The notes beneath the pieces were generated by a model that searched no databases, was not told where the DNA came from, and was given only the letters and a program-made list of their open reading frames with translations. Shown in pieces: positions 11,001 through 20,276 of a stretch of DNA of 64,000 nt. A program made the position numbers and the translations under genes. Source of the stretch: Rallus limicola (Eukaryota > Chordata > Aves > Gruiformes > Rallidae); the NCBI GenBank assembly GCA_022605955.1, contig JAKCOZ010000081.1:186001-250000 (forward strand), in the 5' to 3' direction. The number at the start of each line of letters is the position of its first letter. Positions within the stretch are counted from its first letter, which is position 1.

Positions 11001-12087
11001 TGTGGTGGTTTAGCCCTGTCTGGAGGCCAGGCACCCACCAAAGTCCATCACTCCCCTTTGTAGTTAGACTGGGGAGAAAATATATACTGAGAGCATTAGG
11101 AGTCAGTGTAAGGACAGGGAAAGATCATCCTGTCATCCACGACAGGGACAAAACAGACTCAAGCACCTTCCCCCCCACCCCTCCATTCTAAGCAGACTTC
11201 CCTTTAGTCGTGTTTTTGCTCCCTTCTTCCCTCCCATCCTGGCACAGGGGGGCAGGGACTGGGGAAATGGGGGGTTTGGTCAGTTTCTCCTGAGTTGTCC
11301 TTCTTAGCCAGGGCGGGGAGGGGGCCATTCCTCACCCCCTGCCCCTGATGCACCCTGGGGTCCCACCCACAGCAGACAGTCCTCATAAACTTCTCCAAAT
11401 GTGAGCCATTTCCCATGGGGCTTCAGCTCTTCCCCAGCTGCCCCAGCCTGGGTCCCAGCTCTGAGGCAGTCATCAATCCAGTGTCTCTCAGTCCCTCAGG
11501 CCCAGCCTGCTCCTCCATGACCTGCTCCGGCAGGGGTGTCTCTTGCTCACCCCTGTGTCTCTGTCTCTCTCCATGGGTTCAAGTGCTGGCAGGGGCTGGC
11601 TCCAATGTGGGTCACAGCATCTCCCGTGTGTCTCCCCCTGCTCCATCCAGCGTGGGGCCTCTCCACGGGCTGCAGGTGGGGTCTGGGCCTTGTCCCTGTG
11701 CTGTGGGGGGACCCTTGCTCCCCGTGGGTTTCTCCAGGGGCTCAGGGGCATTTTTCTCTCTGGTACCTGGAGCGCCTCCGCCCCTTCCTCCCCGGCCTTA
11801 GTGTCTGCACAGCTCGTTAAATCTTCTCTCTCCCTTCTCTGGGGCAAAATGAAGCTGCTGGTGGGTTCTTTTCTTCTGGACGTGATTCCCAGAGGTGCTG
11901 TGACCATTGCTGATGGGCTCGGCCTTGGTCAGCAGCAACTCTGGCCTTGAATTGGCCGATGTTTAGTCTTCGGGGCCTGCAGAGAGCTTCTGGCTGCTCC
12001 TGACGGCAGCCATTTTCTGCAGCCCCTGGTCTCCCCCAGCACCCAGCTACGCAGAACTGCGACACTGCCTAAGAAAAACCCAAAACA
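11001..12087. mobile_element. LTR-like block, XL unit 1
   Basis: This GC-rich block of about 1.09 kb starts TGTGGTGGTTTAGCC and ends near ACCCAAAACA, so it has TG...CA-type ends on either strand. Its middle holds degenerate repeats of the type CTGCTCC..GTGGG...CACGGGCTGCAG. This matches my memory of long LTRs that are common in bird genomes. The flanks (AGCTC before, ATGAC after) show no clear target duplication. There is no polypurine tract before it, so it may be an unrelated or reversed solo LTR instead of the 3' LTR of the gag element. Several open frames inside it are not genes. Confidence 0.6.
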
Positions 12088-13669
12088 ATGACATTCACAA
12101 AAAATATCTCAGCAGCTAGCAGCAGTACAAGCACGGGATGATGATTTTGAAACTTGAGGACAGCAGTGGAGACCAAAGGGTGCACACCTGCTCATGTTAC
12201 ACCTCGAGTTACCTGGAGGTAAATACTGTCGTCAAAGCAAACTCCCATTCTGTTACCTTTAGTCACTCTTTTCTGTGGCAATATTGCAGACAGTTAACCA
12301 TCGTTTGACTAGATTCACTCTCTGTTTAGGACCCATCAACCTCTGCTGTTTGTAAGGGTGAACACAAAGCCATGGGAGTGCAGAGTTTGACTCCTGCGTC
12401 AGACACTGAATAGCAGCTTTGCTGCAGGGAGAGGTGATTAGCCATGAACCAGAGTCTCTTTGGAAGAAGGCTGTATGAAAAGCCGTGATCTCAAAAGAGG
12501 AGGTCAGCTCAGTCTTAGACCACAAACAGGACAAGCCTGGTACACATTTTCCCGGTGTTTGATGTGCCCAAGCTGAAAGGACGCTAGATCCTAGTGACAA
12601 TACCCTAAGCGTCCTCCTGTTGATCTGTTTATCAAGAACCTTACCAGCATTCAAATGCTAACAGAGCACTGTGCTCACAGATCTTTTCTCCTTGTGTTTT
12701 GTTGTCATGATAAAAAGCCCTTATGTGCCTTCCAGAGCTGTCCACAGAAGTATTATCAGCTCCAAAGCTGTGGTGGATAACTGAAAAGTCACCGCCTGGC
12801 TTTTAAGAAGAATTGCTACACAGCAGTCTCTTCAGACTTGGGCAGGAAAAAAGCCCCACTTAAAACCAAAACCTCCAAACAAAAATCAACAACAAAAACT
12901 AAAGGAACACCCCTCCACCCACCGCTTTGTTTTCTTGAATAAATGGCAATGGACCGACTGTTTACGTAGACTTGTGGTCTGATTCTCCCCTGCTACACTG
13001 CAAATTGAGATAGGCACTGCTTTCCTCTTGTCCAATCCCTGGTCCTTCCCTGTTCTCATAAGAACTCTAAGCATTATTATCTTGGCCTGCTACAGAAGCA
13101 CAGGATACATTTTTGTAATCCTCACACTATAAGCTGGTCAAAAACCTACTCACATCACACTTTAGTGTTACCAGATGTTTTTTCTAGTAACATAGTGGCA
13201 GAAAGTCCACCAAGTAACTCGTACATACACTACTTCATGGCTTTCACCCTCCCCTGCTTCCCTCTGATCTACCTTAGAAACTTCTCGCTTGTCCCATGTT
13301 CAGCTGGATGCATTTCACATTCCTCCTCCTGATGTAAAGCAATTTCATTTGTAAATTCTGTATAGTGTAAGCTATGTCTTGTGACCCAGCATGACTCTGC
13401 CTGGGACTGGGCTGGCCTGGGGAGGTGTTGTTGGGCAGCTTCTGTTTTAGTGACTCTCACTAACCTCCCACAGGTTCTGCTGTCCGATCAATGTAGCAAA
13501 CCTTGTTGTGAGATGGATCTTCCAAAAGTCTCTGTTATGTGTCATTTCATCCTGATGAACCCTCCCAGAGAAGTCAGGGATGCTATTCCACACTATGTAA
13601 GGAACTTACATCTGTGCTGGAGCTTCCATACTTTTCCTGCACTGCTTTCCTCCACCAAGGAGATGTTAT
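12088..13669. other. XL unit 1: unassigned 1.6 kb between LTR block and CR1
   Basis: Nothing here is recognisable as a gene. The longest frame is 131 codons on the minus strand (12259-12654) with no family resemblance; a donor-like site (AATGCTG|GTAAGG) lies at about 12649 on the minus strand. An A-rich run sits at 12847-12900. It is most likely flanking or intronic sequence carried along with the gene unit. Confidence 0.4.
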
Positions 13670-13782
13670 GACACTGTTGTATTGAGGGACATGGTTTAGT
13701 GGGAGCTAGTAGTAATAGGTGAATGGTTGGACTGGATGATCTTTTAGGTCTTTTCCAACCTTGATAATTCTGTGATTCTGTG
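13670..13782 (+). mobile_element. CR1 LINE 3' end fragment, XL unit 1
   Basis: GAGGGACATGGTTTAGTGGG, GGTTGGACTGGATGATCTTT and TTTTCCAACCTTGATAATTC, ending in two copies of ATTCTGTG, are the standard last ~110 bases of an avian CR1 element. It is heavily truncated at its 5' end, as is usual for CR1, and has no coding sequence. Confidence 0.88.
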
Positions 13783-14445
13783 AATCACCCAGGAATGCTG
13801 TGGCACCTTCCCAAGCACTCTGGCTGGTGTCCCAGAGGTGCCAGGGCAGGGAGAGCTCCATGACACGTGTTGGCAAGGTGCACACTTCAGGGCAAGGCCA
13901 CTCATGACTCTTCTCAAGGGCTGTCTTATTTCTGACAGCCAAAGGACACTATTGGAGAGCACTCCAGAAAGCTGCTCACCTTCCAGCCCCAAATGTCACT
14001 CTTTTCCTTAATCACCAAAGGGCTGATAGGAATCATTACAAGCTTTCTTTGTCTAGCATCACCATCTTGTATCTCCTTCATGTTTCTGGCAGCAGGGATT
14101 CTCAGACCTAAGTCTTCACCCTCCCGAAGGACGTTTCTCCTAGGAACCTTTTCCCAAGACATGAGCCAACATGTCCCTCAAGGACTGATGCTTTTCACTA
14201 CAAGGTGTCTGGTTTCCACCCCAATTTCTCCAGAAACCTGTAAGTCCCTGCTGCTTGCATGCTTACCTGCACCTCAGTGGTGATGATCCAGGACTCGTAC
14301 GCAGAGTAGAGTGCAGACACCGGTCGCATTCCACCAAGGGTGCCTGTCCAGAGCAGAGCTCTGCACTCGCAGAGTTTCAAACCTTCCCCGCTGCAGAAAG
14401 CGTGGTGCAGACACTGCACTCAGGCTTCAACTGGGTGGAAATGAT
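13783..14445 (-). other. XL unit 1: 3' flank with two possible exons
   Basis: Just past the terminal stop of the ERICH3-like exon on the minus strand. An ATG-led 21-codon piece (14267-14329, MRPVSALYSAYESW...) ends at a good donor (GTGCAG|GTAAGC). A second open piece (13980-14147, 56 codons, basic and acidic mixed) ends at AAG|GTGAGC; its acceptor (GGGAAAAG) is weak. Both could be kept in phase 0. Their position would suit the first exons of the next gene copy, but neither clearly resembles the known ERICH3 N-terminus. No AATAAA-type poly(A) signal is seen on the minus strand here. Confidence 0.3.
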
Positions 14446-14592
14446 TTACTCAGGAACTGAGTTGCCCCGCACAGAAGTCCCATCCTCTGTGTCACTGACA
14501 GGATCTCCAGCGCTGCTGTCTTCATCACTGTCCGAGGACACAGAAGGCAGTCCTGATGAGGTGTCACATTCAGATGGGGACTGTGACCTAGG
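14446..14592 (-). CDS. ERICH3: XL unit 1: terminal Ser/Asp-rich exon with stop
   Basis: The acceptor CTCTCTCAG is followed by 48 codons and TAA: PRSQSPSECDTSSG, then VSSDSDEDSSAGD, ending in GNSVPE. The first two thirds are the same as exon B of the other units. The frame is that of exon A before it, so a transcript coming down from the L unit at 15079 through exon A (14753-14931) would end here. I take this as the true last exon of the ancestral gene. Confidence 0.65.
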   Translation of the reverse strand, partial: PRSQSPSECDTSSGLPSVSSDSDEDSSAGDPVSDTEDGTSVRGNSVPE

Positions 14593-14752
14593 CTGAGAGA
14601 GTAAATGAAAAGGACCACCAGTTAATTACAGATGCCCTTAATGTGGCCCTAAATTGCATTTCCCTGGCCCTTCATTGTTTCCAAGCTTGGCTGTGGATAC
14701 AATCAATGGCAGCTGCAATTATACGGGAAGGTGAGGAAGACACCTGACCTAC

Positions 14753-14931
14753 CGACATTTGGAAAGTAATGTGGGCTAAACACTGATCCACATCACCGCT
14801 GTCTCCGTGGCTGTCCGAGGACACAGAAGGCAGTCCTGATGGGGTGTCACATGCAGATGGGGACGGTGACCTAGGTGGAGAGAGTTTAGCTTCTCCACTC
14901 CTTCCACATGGCTCCAAATTGTCCTCGTGCT
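14753..14931 (-). CDS. ERICH3: XL unit 1: exon A
   Basis: 179 nt, entered after one base of a split codon (acceptor TTTCTTTCAG) and ending on a whole codon (donor GTAGGT). It encodes HEDNLEPCGRSGEAKLS, then a Ser/Pro/Asp-rich run. It is identical in phase to all other A exons and precedes the terminal exon with the stop at 14446. Confidence 0.65.
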
Positions 14932-15224
14932 CTGAAAGAAAAGACCCAGACTGTGAGACAGGAAACAGAACTCACACCACAGCCATCCTGGCTGTTCAGG
15001 CAGACTGGCTTCAGTCGTCTCTCTTCGCCTTCGCAAAGCAGAGGCTTCAGTGTTAAAAACAAAGCCATTTAACACACTGTGCTGTGGGGACTACGAGTAA
15101 GAGCCCCCCTCCTTCTGCTGCCCAGGCACGGGCACCACCACATTGCTCATATGTCAGGTGTCCGAGAAGAGGATGCTCCAGGCAAAGCTGGAGGCCCAAA
15201 AGCCCAAACCTGCCCCAGGATCAC

Positions 15225-15742
15225 CCTGCTTGACTATTTGGCATACTGTACCATTTTGGCTGGAGTCTTCCTCACGATCTTCATGCTCTCCACCAGAGAG
15301 GCTTTTCCCCTCTTCTTCATCAACAGTTTGTTCTTTGATGATGACCTCTTCCTCAAATACTACTTCTTTATAGATGACATCTTTCTTGGCAATTTCTTCA
15401 ACCATTTCTTTGTCTAAGCTTTCTTCCTGAACGGTTTCTTTGACAACTTCTTTGTCGATAATTTCTTTGACTTTTGTATCAACAGTTTCTTCTCTGTCGT
15501 CAATTTTGTCCTCGCCTTCTCCATCATTAACTTCCTTCTCTTCTCCGTTGTCACCTTCTTCATCGCTGTCATCTTTGCCATCACCTTTTTCTTCTCTGTA
15601 CTCCTGGCCTGTCTCCATGTTTTCCTCAGGAGCTCCTGTACTCTCTCCATTCCCTCCTGAGTCCACATGCTTCTCCTTGCGGTCCTCTTTCCTCACTGTG
15701 CGAGGGGATGGCTTTTTGTCCAAATCCATAGAAATAATGCAC
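15225..15742 (-). CDS. ERICH3: Exon E of L unit 15079: domain end and acidic tail
   Basis: The acceptor GGGCTTTTATAG is followed by CIISMDLDKKPSPRTVRK, the conserved end of the ERICH3 domain. Then come about 130 residues very rich in Glu and Asp (EEKGDGKDDSDEEGDNGEEK, later VVFEEEVIIKEQTVDEEE). Two donors near the end, CAGG|GTGATC (exon end 15225) and GCAG|GTTTGG (15 bases further), are both weak and leave the same phase, the one exon A needs. If neither is used, the frame runs on to a stop at 15154. Confidence 0.75.
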
Positions 15743-17457
15743 CTATAAAAGCCCGAGGAGGACGGGAAAGTGTCACGTTGTGTTGTCTCTGCACGATGGT
15801 AGGACAGCCAGCACACAGAGCTAGTCAGCATTTGTCTCCATACCTGTAGCAAGGAGATGCTCCTTCCACCTTAAGGAACGCGAAGGATCCACTTCTGCCT
15901 CCCACCCTGCAGGGCTTCCTATGCCTGTACTCGCAGCACGTGCTCAACCGATCCACATAAATCCCGCTGAGGAAGAAGGTCAGGCTGAATGGGAAACCAC
16001 GGTGCCTCTTGGAGATGAACTGAAAGCTTTCTGCAATGGCAGAGGAAAGGGTTCACAGAAACGGGTTATGCTTTGCTGTCAGCCTCTTGCCATCATCACA
16101 TCCCATGCCCACCAAAGCAGCCAGCCCTCTGAGATCAGGTACTTTGGCTCTCGGCTCTATTAATCGGATGGAAAAAGTCCAGCTCCTCCTCACACCACAG
16201 CATTGGCACCTTCCAACCCTGCACTACCAAGCTGGACACGCCTGTGACAAGCCACTCCATCCTCAGTTGGCTGCTCACACTGCAGCGGAACAGAACCCGA
16301 AGCCTCATGGCCCAGCAAGGTGCCTTCTGCCACCTCCCCTCCCAGAGTGTGCATTGCGCAGGAAGCTTGGGATCCCTGGAGTGTGCCTGTGTTGATGGGG
16401 CCGTGCAGCAGCCAGCCAGAGCTCCCCCAGTGTAGTGCAGGTGTTCCTCAGTGTGTGCCTCCTCACAGAGTGCACCCAGGCTCCCAATGGGGACAGTGGC
16501 CATGCCAGGGGCTCTGGGCCCACGCTTGGACTCATGCCCACATTTTAGCCAGTTGCCTGGACCAGCAGTAACAATTTGAGGCCTGACCCTTACCTCCTTC
16601 CAACAGGTTGCCTTTGTAGACACAAAGGTTCTGTCCTCCACAGTGCTGCTGGTAGACTGTGATTTCATCTCTGTCATGAGCAGCACTGCGAGATAAACGG
16701 ACACGCTTCCCTAGGAAGACCATGGTGACACGTGTGGTGCTGCAGAGCAGGGACTGGGGAGACACTCTGGCATCCTGAGGCAGGAGAGACACAAAAAGCA
16801 CATTCATTCACCTGTCTTTCAGAAATACCATGAACCTGCACTCACACTACGTACAGGCACCTTTCAGCATCAGGCCCTTACCCTTCTCGGAGGTTCCTCG
16901 GAGCCCTTTGGTACGGTGAGGGAGCGAAATCGTCTCCTTCGGTACACGCCATTTCTCGCTGCCCCAGCACAGCAGCGGCACTGTGAGTTGCCCCCCACAG
17001 AAGTCCCATCCTCTGTGTCACTGACAGCATCTCCAGCGCTGCTGTCTTCATCACTGTCCGAGGACAGAGAAGGCAGTCCTGATGAGGTGTCACATTCTGA
17101 TGGGGACTGTGACCTAGGCTGAGAGAGTAAATGAAAAGGACCACCAGTTAATTACAGATGCCCTTAATGTGGCCCTAAATTGCATTTCCCTGGCCCTTCA
17201 TTGTTTCCAAGCTTGGCTGTGGATACAATCAATGGCAGCTGCAATTATACGGGAAGGTGAGGAAGACACCTGACCTACCGACATTTGCAAAGTAATGTGG
17301 GCTAAACACTGATCCACATCACCGCTGTCTCCGTGGCTGTCCGAGGACACAGAAGGCAGTCCTGATGGGGTGTCACATGCAGATGGGGACGGTGACCTAG
17401 GTGGAGAGAGTTTAGCTTCTCCACTCCTTCCACATGGCTCCAAATTGTCCTCGTGCT
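15225..17457 (-). CDS. ERICH3: L unit (15079): complete ERICH3-like five-exon module
   Basis: Exons in transcript order are A 17279-17457, B 16882-17118, C 16594-16774, D 15844-16030 and E 15225-15742. All have GT-AG sites, and the phases match at each joint (0, 0, 1, 2). They give 434 codons without a stop. C, D and the first codons of E form the conserved ERICH3 domain; the rest of E is the acidic tail that gives the protein its name. ERICH3 is not an enzyme; in mammals it is a brain- and cilia-linked protein of poorly known role. No start codon exon is visible, so this is the middle and end of a gene. Either E is read to its own stop at 15154, or it is spliced on to exon A of the unit below (14753-14931) and ends at 14446. 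Confidence 0.8.
15844..16030 (-). CDS. ERICH3: Exon D of L unit 15079: core of ERICH3 domain
   Basis: 187 nt, phase 1 to 2, acceptor TGCCATTGCAG, donor TACAG|GTATGG. It encodes SFQFISKRHRGFPFSLTFFL, then a Cys pair in STCCEYRHRK and VEGASPCY at its end. This region is the most conserved part of ERICH3 (FQFISKRHHGFPFSLTFFL-type). It is too fragmented by introns to show up as a long open frame and is absent from all S, M and XL units, so only L units can make the whole domain. Confidence 0.85.
16031..16593 (-). other. Intron C-D of L unit 15079
   Basis: 563 bp with GT-AG ends on the minus strand. Open frames of 60-120 codons on either strand cross it and also run into exons C or D out of frame; none has a family resemblance. 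It is lost in S units, and only the first ~97 bases remain in M and XL units. Confidence 0.6.
16594..16774 (-). CDS. ERICH3: Exon C of L unit 15079: start of ERICH3 domain
   Basis: 181 nt, phase 0 to 1, acceptor CTCTCCTGCCTCAG, donor GGAG|GTAAGG. It encodes VTMVFLGKRVRLSRS, then DRDEITVYQQHCG and GQNLCVYKGNLLEGG. In mammalian ERICH3 the matching segment reads almost the same around the VYQQHCGG..LCVYKG motif, which is the main ground for naming the gene. Confidence 0.85.
16882..17118 (-). CDS. ERICH3: Exon B of L unit 15079 (chimeric)
   Basis: This 79-codon exon has phase 0 at both ends. The first part (PRSQSPSECDTSSG ... TSVGGNS) equals the terminal exon of XL units without its stop. The last part (AARNGVYRRRRFRSLTVPKG) equals the end of the internal exon B'. 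Between them are 15 bases (16969-16983, ACAGCAGCGGCACTG on the plus strand) found in neither. The frame stays open across the joint. This unit and the next two lack one Thr, reading EDREG where most copies have EDTEG in the plus-strand view. Confidence 0.75.
17279..17457 (-). CDS. ERICH3: Exon A of L unit 15079
   Basis: A 59-codon exon plus two bases of a split codon. Its SPSACDTPSGLPSVSSDS part closely matches SPSECDTSSGLPSVSSDS in exon B, showing that the two exons are an internal duplication. The start fits exon E of the unit above, since both have one base over. Its acceptor TTTTCTTTCAG is strong. Another AG (TCTCACAG) lies 27 bases upstream. Confidence 0.7.
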
Positions 17458-17750
17458 CTGAAAGAAAAGACCCAGACTGTGAGACAGGAAACAGAACTCA
17501 CACCACAACCATCCTGGCTGTTCAGGCAGACTGGCTTCAGTCGTCTCTCTTCGCCTTCGCAAAGCAGAGGCTTCAGTGTTAAAAACAAAGCCATTTAACA
17601 CACTGTGCTGTGGGGACTACGAGTAAGAGCCCCCCTCCTTCTGCTGCCCAGGCACGGGCACCACCACATTGCTCATATGTCAGGTGTCCGAGAAGAGGAT
17701 GCTCCAGGCAAAGCTGGAGGCCCACGAGCCCAAACCTGCCCCAGGATCAC
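17458..17750 (-). other. Spacer or intron between L units 15079 and 17605
   Basis: Lies between exon E of the unit above (ending at 17751) and exon A of this one. If units are separate genes this 293 bp must hold the 3' end of one and the start of the next, yet I see no poly(A) signal, TATA box or start exon. It looks more like an intron. The same stretch occurs at every unit joint. Confidence 0.45.
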
Positions 17751-19983
17751 CCTGCTTGACTATTTGGCATACTGTACCATTTTGGCTGGAGTCTTCCTCA
17801 CGATCTTCATGCTCTCCACCAGAGAGGCTTTTCCCCTCTTCTTCATCAACAGTTTGTTCTTTGATGATGACCTCTTCCTCAAATACTACTTCTTTATAGA
17901 TGACATCTTTCTTGGCAATTTCTTCAACCATTCCTTTGTCTAAGCTTTCTTCCTGAACGGTTTCTTTGACAACTTCTTTGTCGATAATTTCTTTGACTTT
18001 TGTATCAACAGTTTCTTCTCTGTCGTCAATTTTGTCCTCGCCTTCTCCATCATTAACTTCCTTCTCTTCTCCGTTGTCGCCTTCTTCATCGCTGTCATCT
18101 TTGCCATCACCTTTTTCTTCTCTGTACTCCTGGCCTGTGTCCATGTTTTCCTCAGGAGCTCCTGTACTCTCTCCATTCCCTCCTAAATCCACATGCTTCT
18201 CCTTGCGGTCCTCTTTCCTCACTGTGCGAGGGGATGGCTTTTTGTCCAAATCCATAGAAACAATGCACCTATAAAAGCCCGAGGAGGACGGGAATGTGTC
18301 ACGTTGTGTTGTCTCTGCACGATGGTAGGACAGCCAGCACACAGAGCTAGTCAGCATTTGTCTCCATACCTGTAGCAAGGAGATGCTCCTTCCACCTTAA
18401 GGAACGCGAAGGATCCACTTCTGCCTCCCACCCTGCAGGGCTTCCTATGCCTGTACTCGCAGCACGTGCTCAACCGATCCACATAAATCCCGTTGAGGAA
18501 GAAGGTCAGGCTGAATGGGAAACCACGGTGCCTCTTGGAGATGAACTGAAAGCTTTCTGCAATGGCAGAGGAAAGGGTTCACAGAAACGGGTTATGCTTT
18601 GCTGTCAGCCTCTTGCCATCATCACATCCCATGCCCACCAAAGCAGCCAGCCCTCTGAGATCAGGTACTTTGGCTCTCGGCTCTATTAATCGGATGGAAA
18701 AAGTCCAGCTCCTCCTCACACCACAGCATTGGCACCTTCCAACCCTGCACTACCAAGCTGGACACGCCTGTGACAAGCCACTCCATCCTCAGTTGGCTGC
18801 TCACACTGCAGCGGAACAGAACCCGAAGCCTCATGGCCCAGCAAGGTGCCTTCTGCCACCTCCCCTCCCAGAGTGTGCATTGCGCAGGAAGCTTGGGATC
18901 CCTGGAGTGTGCCTGCGTTGATGGGGCCGTGCAGCAGCCAGCCAGAGCTCCCCCAGTGTAGTGCAGGTGTTCCTCAGTGTGTGCCTCCTCACAGAGTGCA
19001 CCCAGGCTCCCAATGGGGACAGTGGCCATGCCAGGGGCTCTGGGCCCACGCTTGGACTCATGCCCACATTTTAGCCAGTTGCCTGGACCAGCAGTAACAA
19101 TTTGAGGCCTGACCCTTACCTCCTTCCAACAGGTTGCCTTTGTAGACACAAAGGTTCTGTCCTCCACAGTGCTGCTGGTAGACTGTGATTTCATCTCTGT
19201 CATGAGCAGCACTGCGAGATAAACGGACACGCTTCCCTAGGAAGACCATGGTGACACGTGCGGTGCTGCAGAGCAGGGACTGGGGAGACACTCTGGCATC
19301 CTGAGGCAGGAGAGACACAAAAAGCACATTCATTCACCTGTCTTTCAGAAATACCATGAACCTGCACTCACACTACGTACAGGCACCTTTCAGCATCAGG
19401 CCCTTACCCTTCTCGGAGGTTCCTCGGAGCCCTTTGGTACGGTGAGGGAGCGAAATCGTCTCCTTCGGTACACGCCATTTCTCGCTGCCCCAGCACAGCA
19501 GCGGCACTGTGAGTTGCCCCCCACAGAAGTCCCATCCTCTGTGTCACTGACAGCATCTCCAGCGCTGCTGTCTTCATCACTGTCCGAGGACAGAGAAGGC
19601 AGTCCTGATGAGGTGTCACATTCTGATGGGGACTGTGACCTAGGCTGAGAGAGTAAATGAAAAGGACCACCAGTTAATTACAGATGCCCTTAATGTGGCC
19701 CTAAATTGCATTTCCCTGGCCCTTCATTGTTTCCAAGCTTGGCTGTGGATACAATCAATGGCAGCTGCAATTATACGGGAAGGTGAGGAAGACACCTGAC
19801 CTACCGACATTTGCAAAGTAATGTGGGCTAAACACTGATCCACATCACCGCTGTCTCCGTGGCTGTCCGAGGACACAGAAGGCAGTCCTGATGGGGTGTC
19901 ACATGCAGATGGGGACGGTGACCTAGGTGGAGAGAGTTTAGCTTCTCCACTCCTTCCACATGGCTCCAAATTGTCCTCGTGCT
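17751..19983 (-). CDS. ERICH3: L unit (17605): complete ERICH3-like module
   Basis: Exons A 19805-19983, B 19408-19644, C 19120-19300, D 18370-18556 and E 17751-18268, all with intact sites and phases. The tail has small changes shared with the next unit (LDKG for LDKE; VDLGGNG for VDSGGNG). Exon D reads FFLNG, closer to mammalian ERICH3 than the FFLSG of the unit at 15079. If E is not spliced, its frame ends at 17680. Confidence 0.8.
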
Positions 19984-20276
19984 CTGAAAGAAAAGACCCA
20001 GACTGTGAGACAGGAAACAGAACTCACACCACAACCATCCTGGCTGTTCAGGCAGACTGGCTTCAGTCGTCTCTCTTCGCCTTCGCAAAGCAGAGGCTTC
20101 AGTGTTAAAAACAAAGCCATTTAACACACTGTGCTGTGGGGACTACGAGTAAGAGCCCCCCTCCTTCTGCTGCCCAGGCACGGGCACCACCACATTGCTC
20201 ATATGTCAGGTGTCCGAGAAGAGGATGCTCCAGGCAAAGCTGGAGGCCCACGAGCCCAAACCTGCCCCAGGATCAC

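Larger units (their letters stand above)
7803..15078 (-). repeat. XL unit 1 (7276 bp): terminal exon, retroelement block and internal exon
   Basis: This is the first of four XL units of identical length. In minus-strand order it holds exon A (14753-14931), a terminal form of exon B with a stop (14446-14592), unassigned sequence, a CR1 end, more unassigned sequence, an LTR-like block, a gag remnant, an internal ERICH3-like exon (8732-8983), exon C (8444-8624), and an M-type partial C fused to E (7949-8346). Compared with an M unit it has 5624 extra bases, all within exon B. The other XL units lie 27,570, 34,846 and 47,560 bases further on. Confidence 0.9.

Noticed and set aside
11415..11950. 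Overlapping frames on both strands within the LTR-like block
   Set aside because: GC-rich repetitive sequence gives long chance frames in several phases; none resembles a known protein.
15440..15748. Plus-strand Ser-rich frame of 102 codons in L units
   Set aside because: Another shadow of exon E; repeated TCTTCC/TCATC is the complement of GAA/GAT-rich codons.
15743..15750. TTTTATAG before exon E as a TATA box
   Set aside because: It sits directly at the exon start and reads as the splice acceptor TTTTATAG that joins exon D to E in the expected phase.
15154..15852. The 232-codon minus frame as a single-exon gene
   Set aside because: Its first 37 codons lie in exon D out of frame and in the D-E intron. 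The ERICH3-like part begins only at the acceptor at 15743, and exon D joins in phase.
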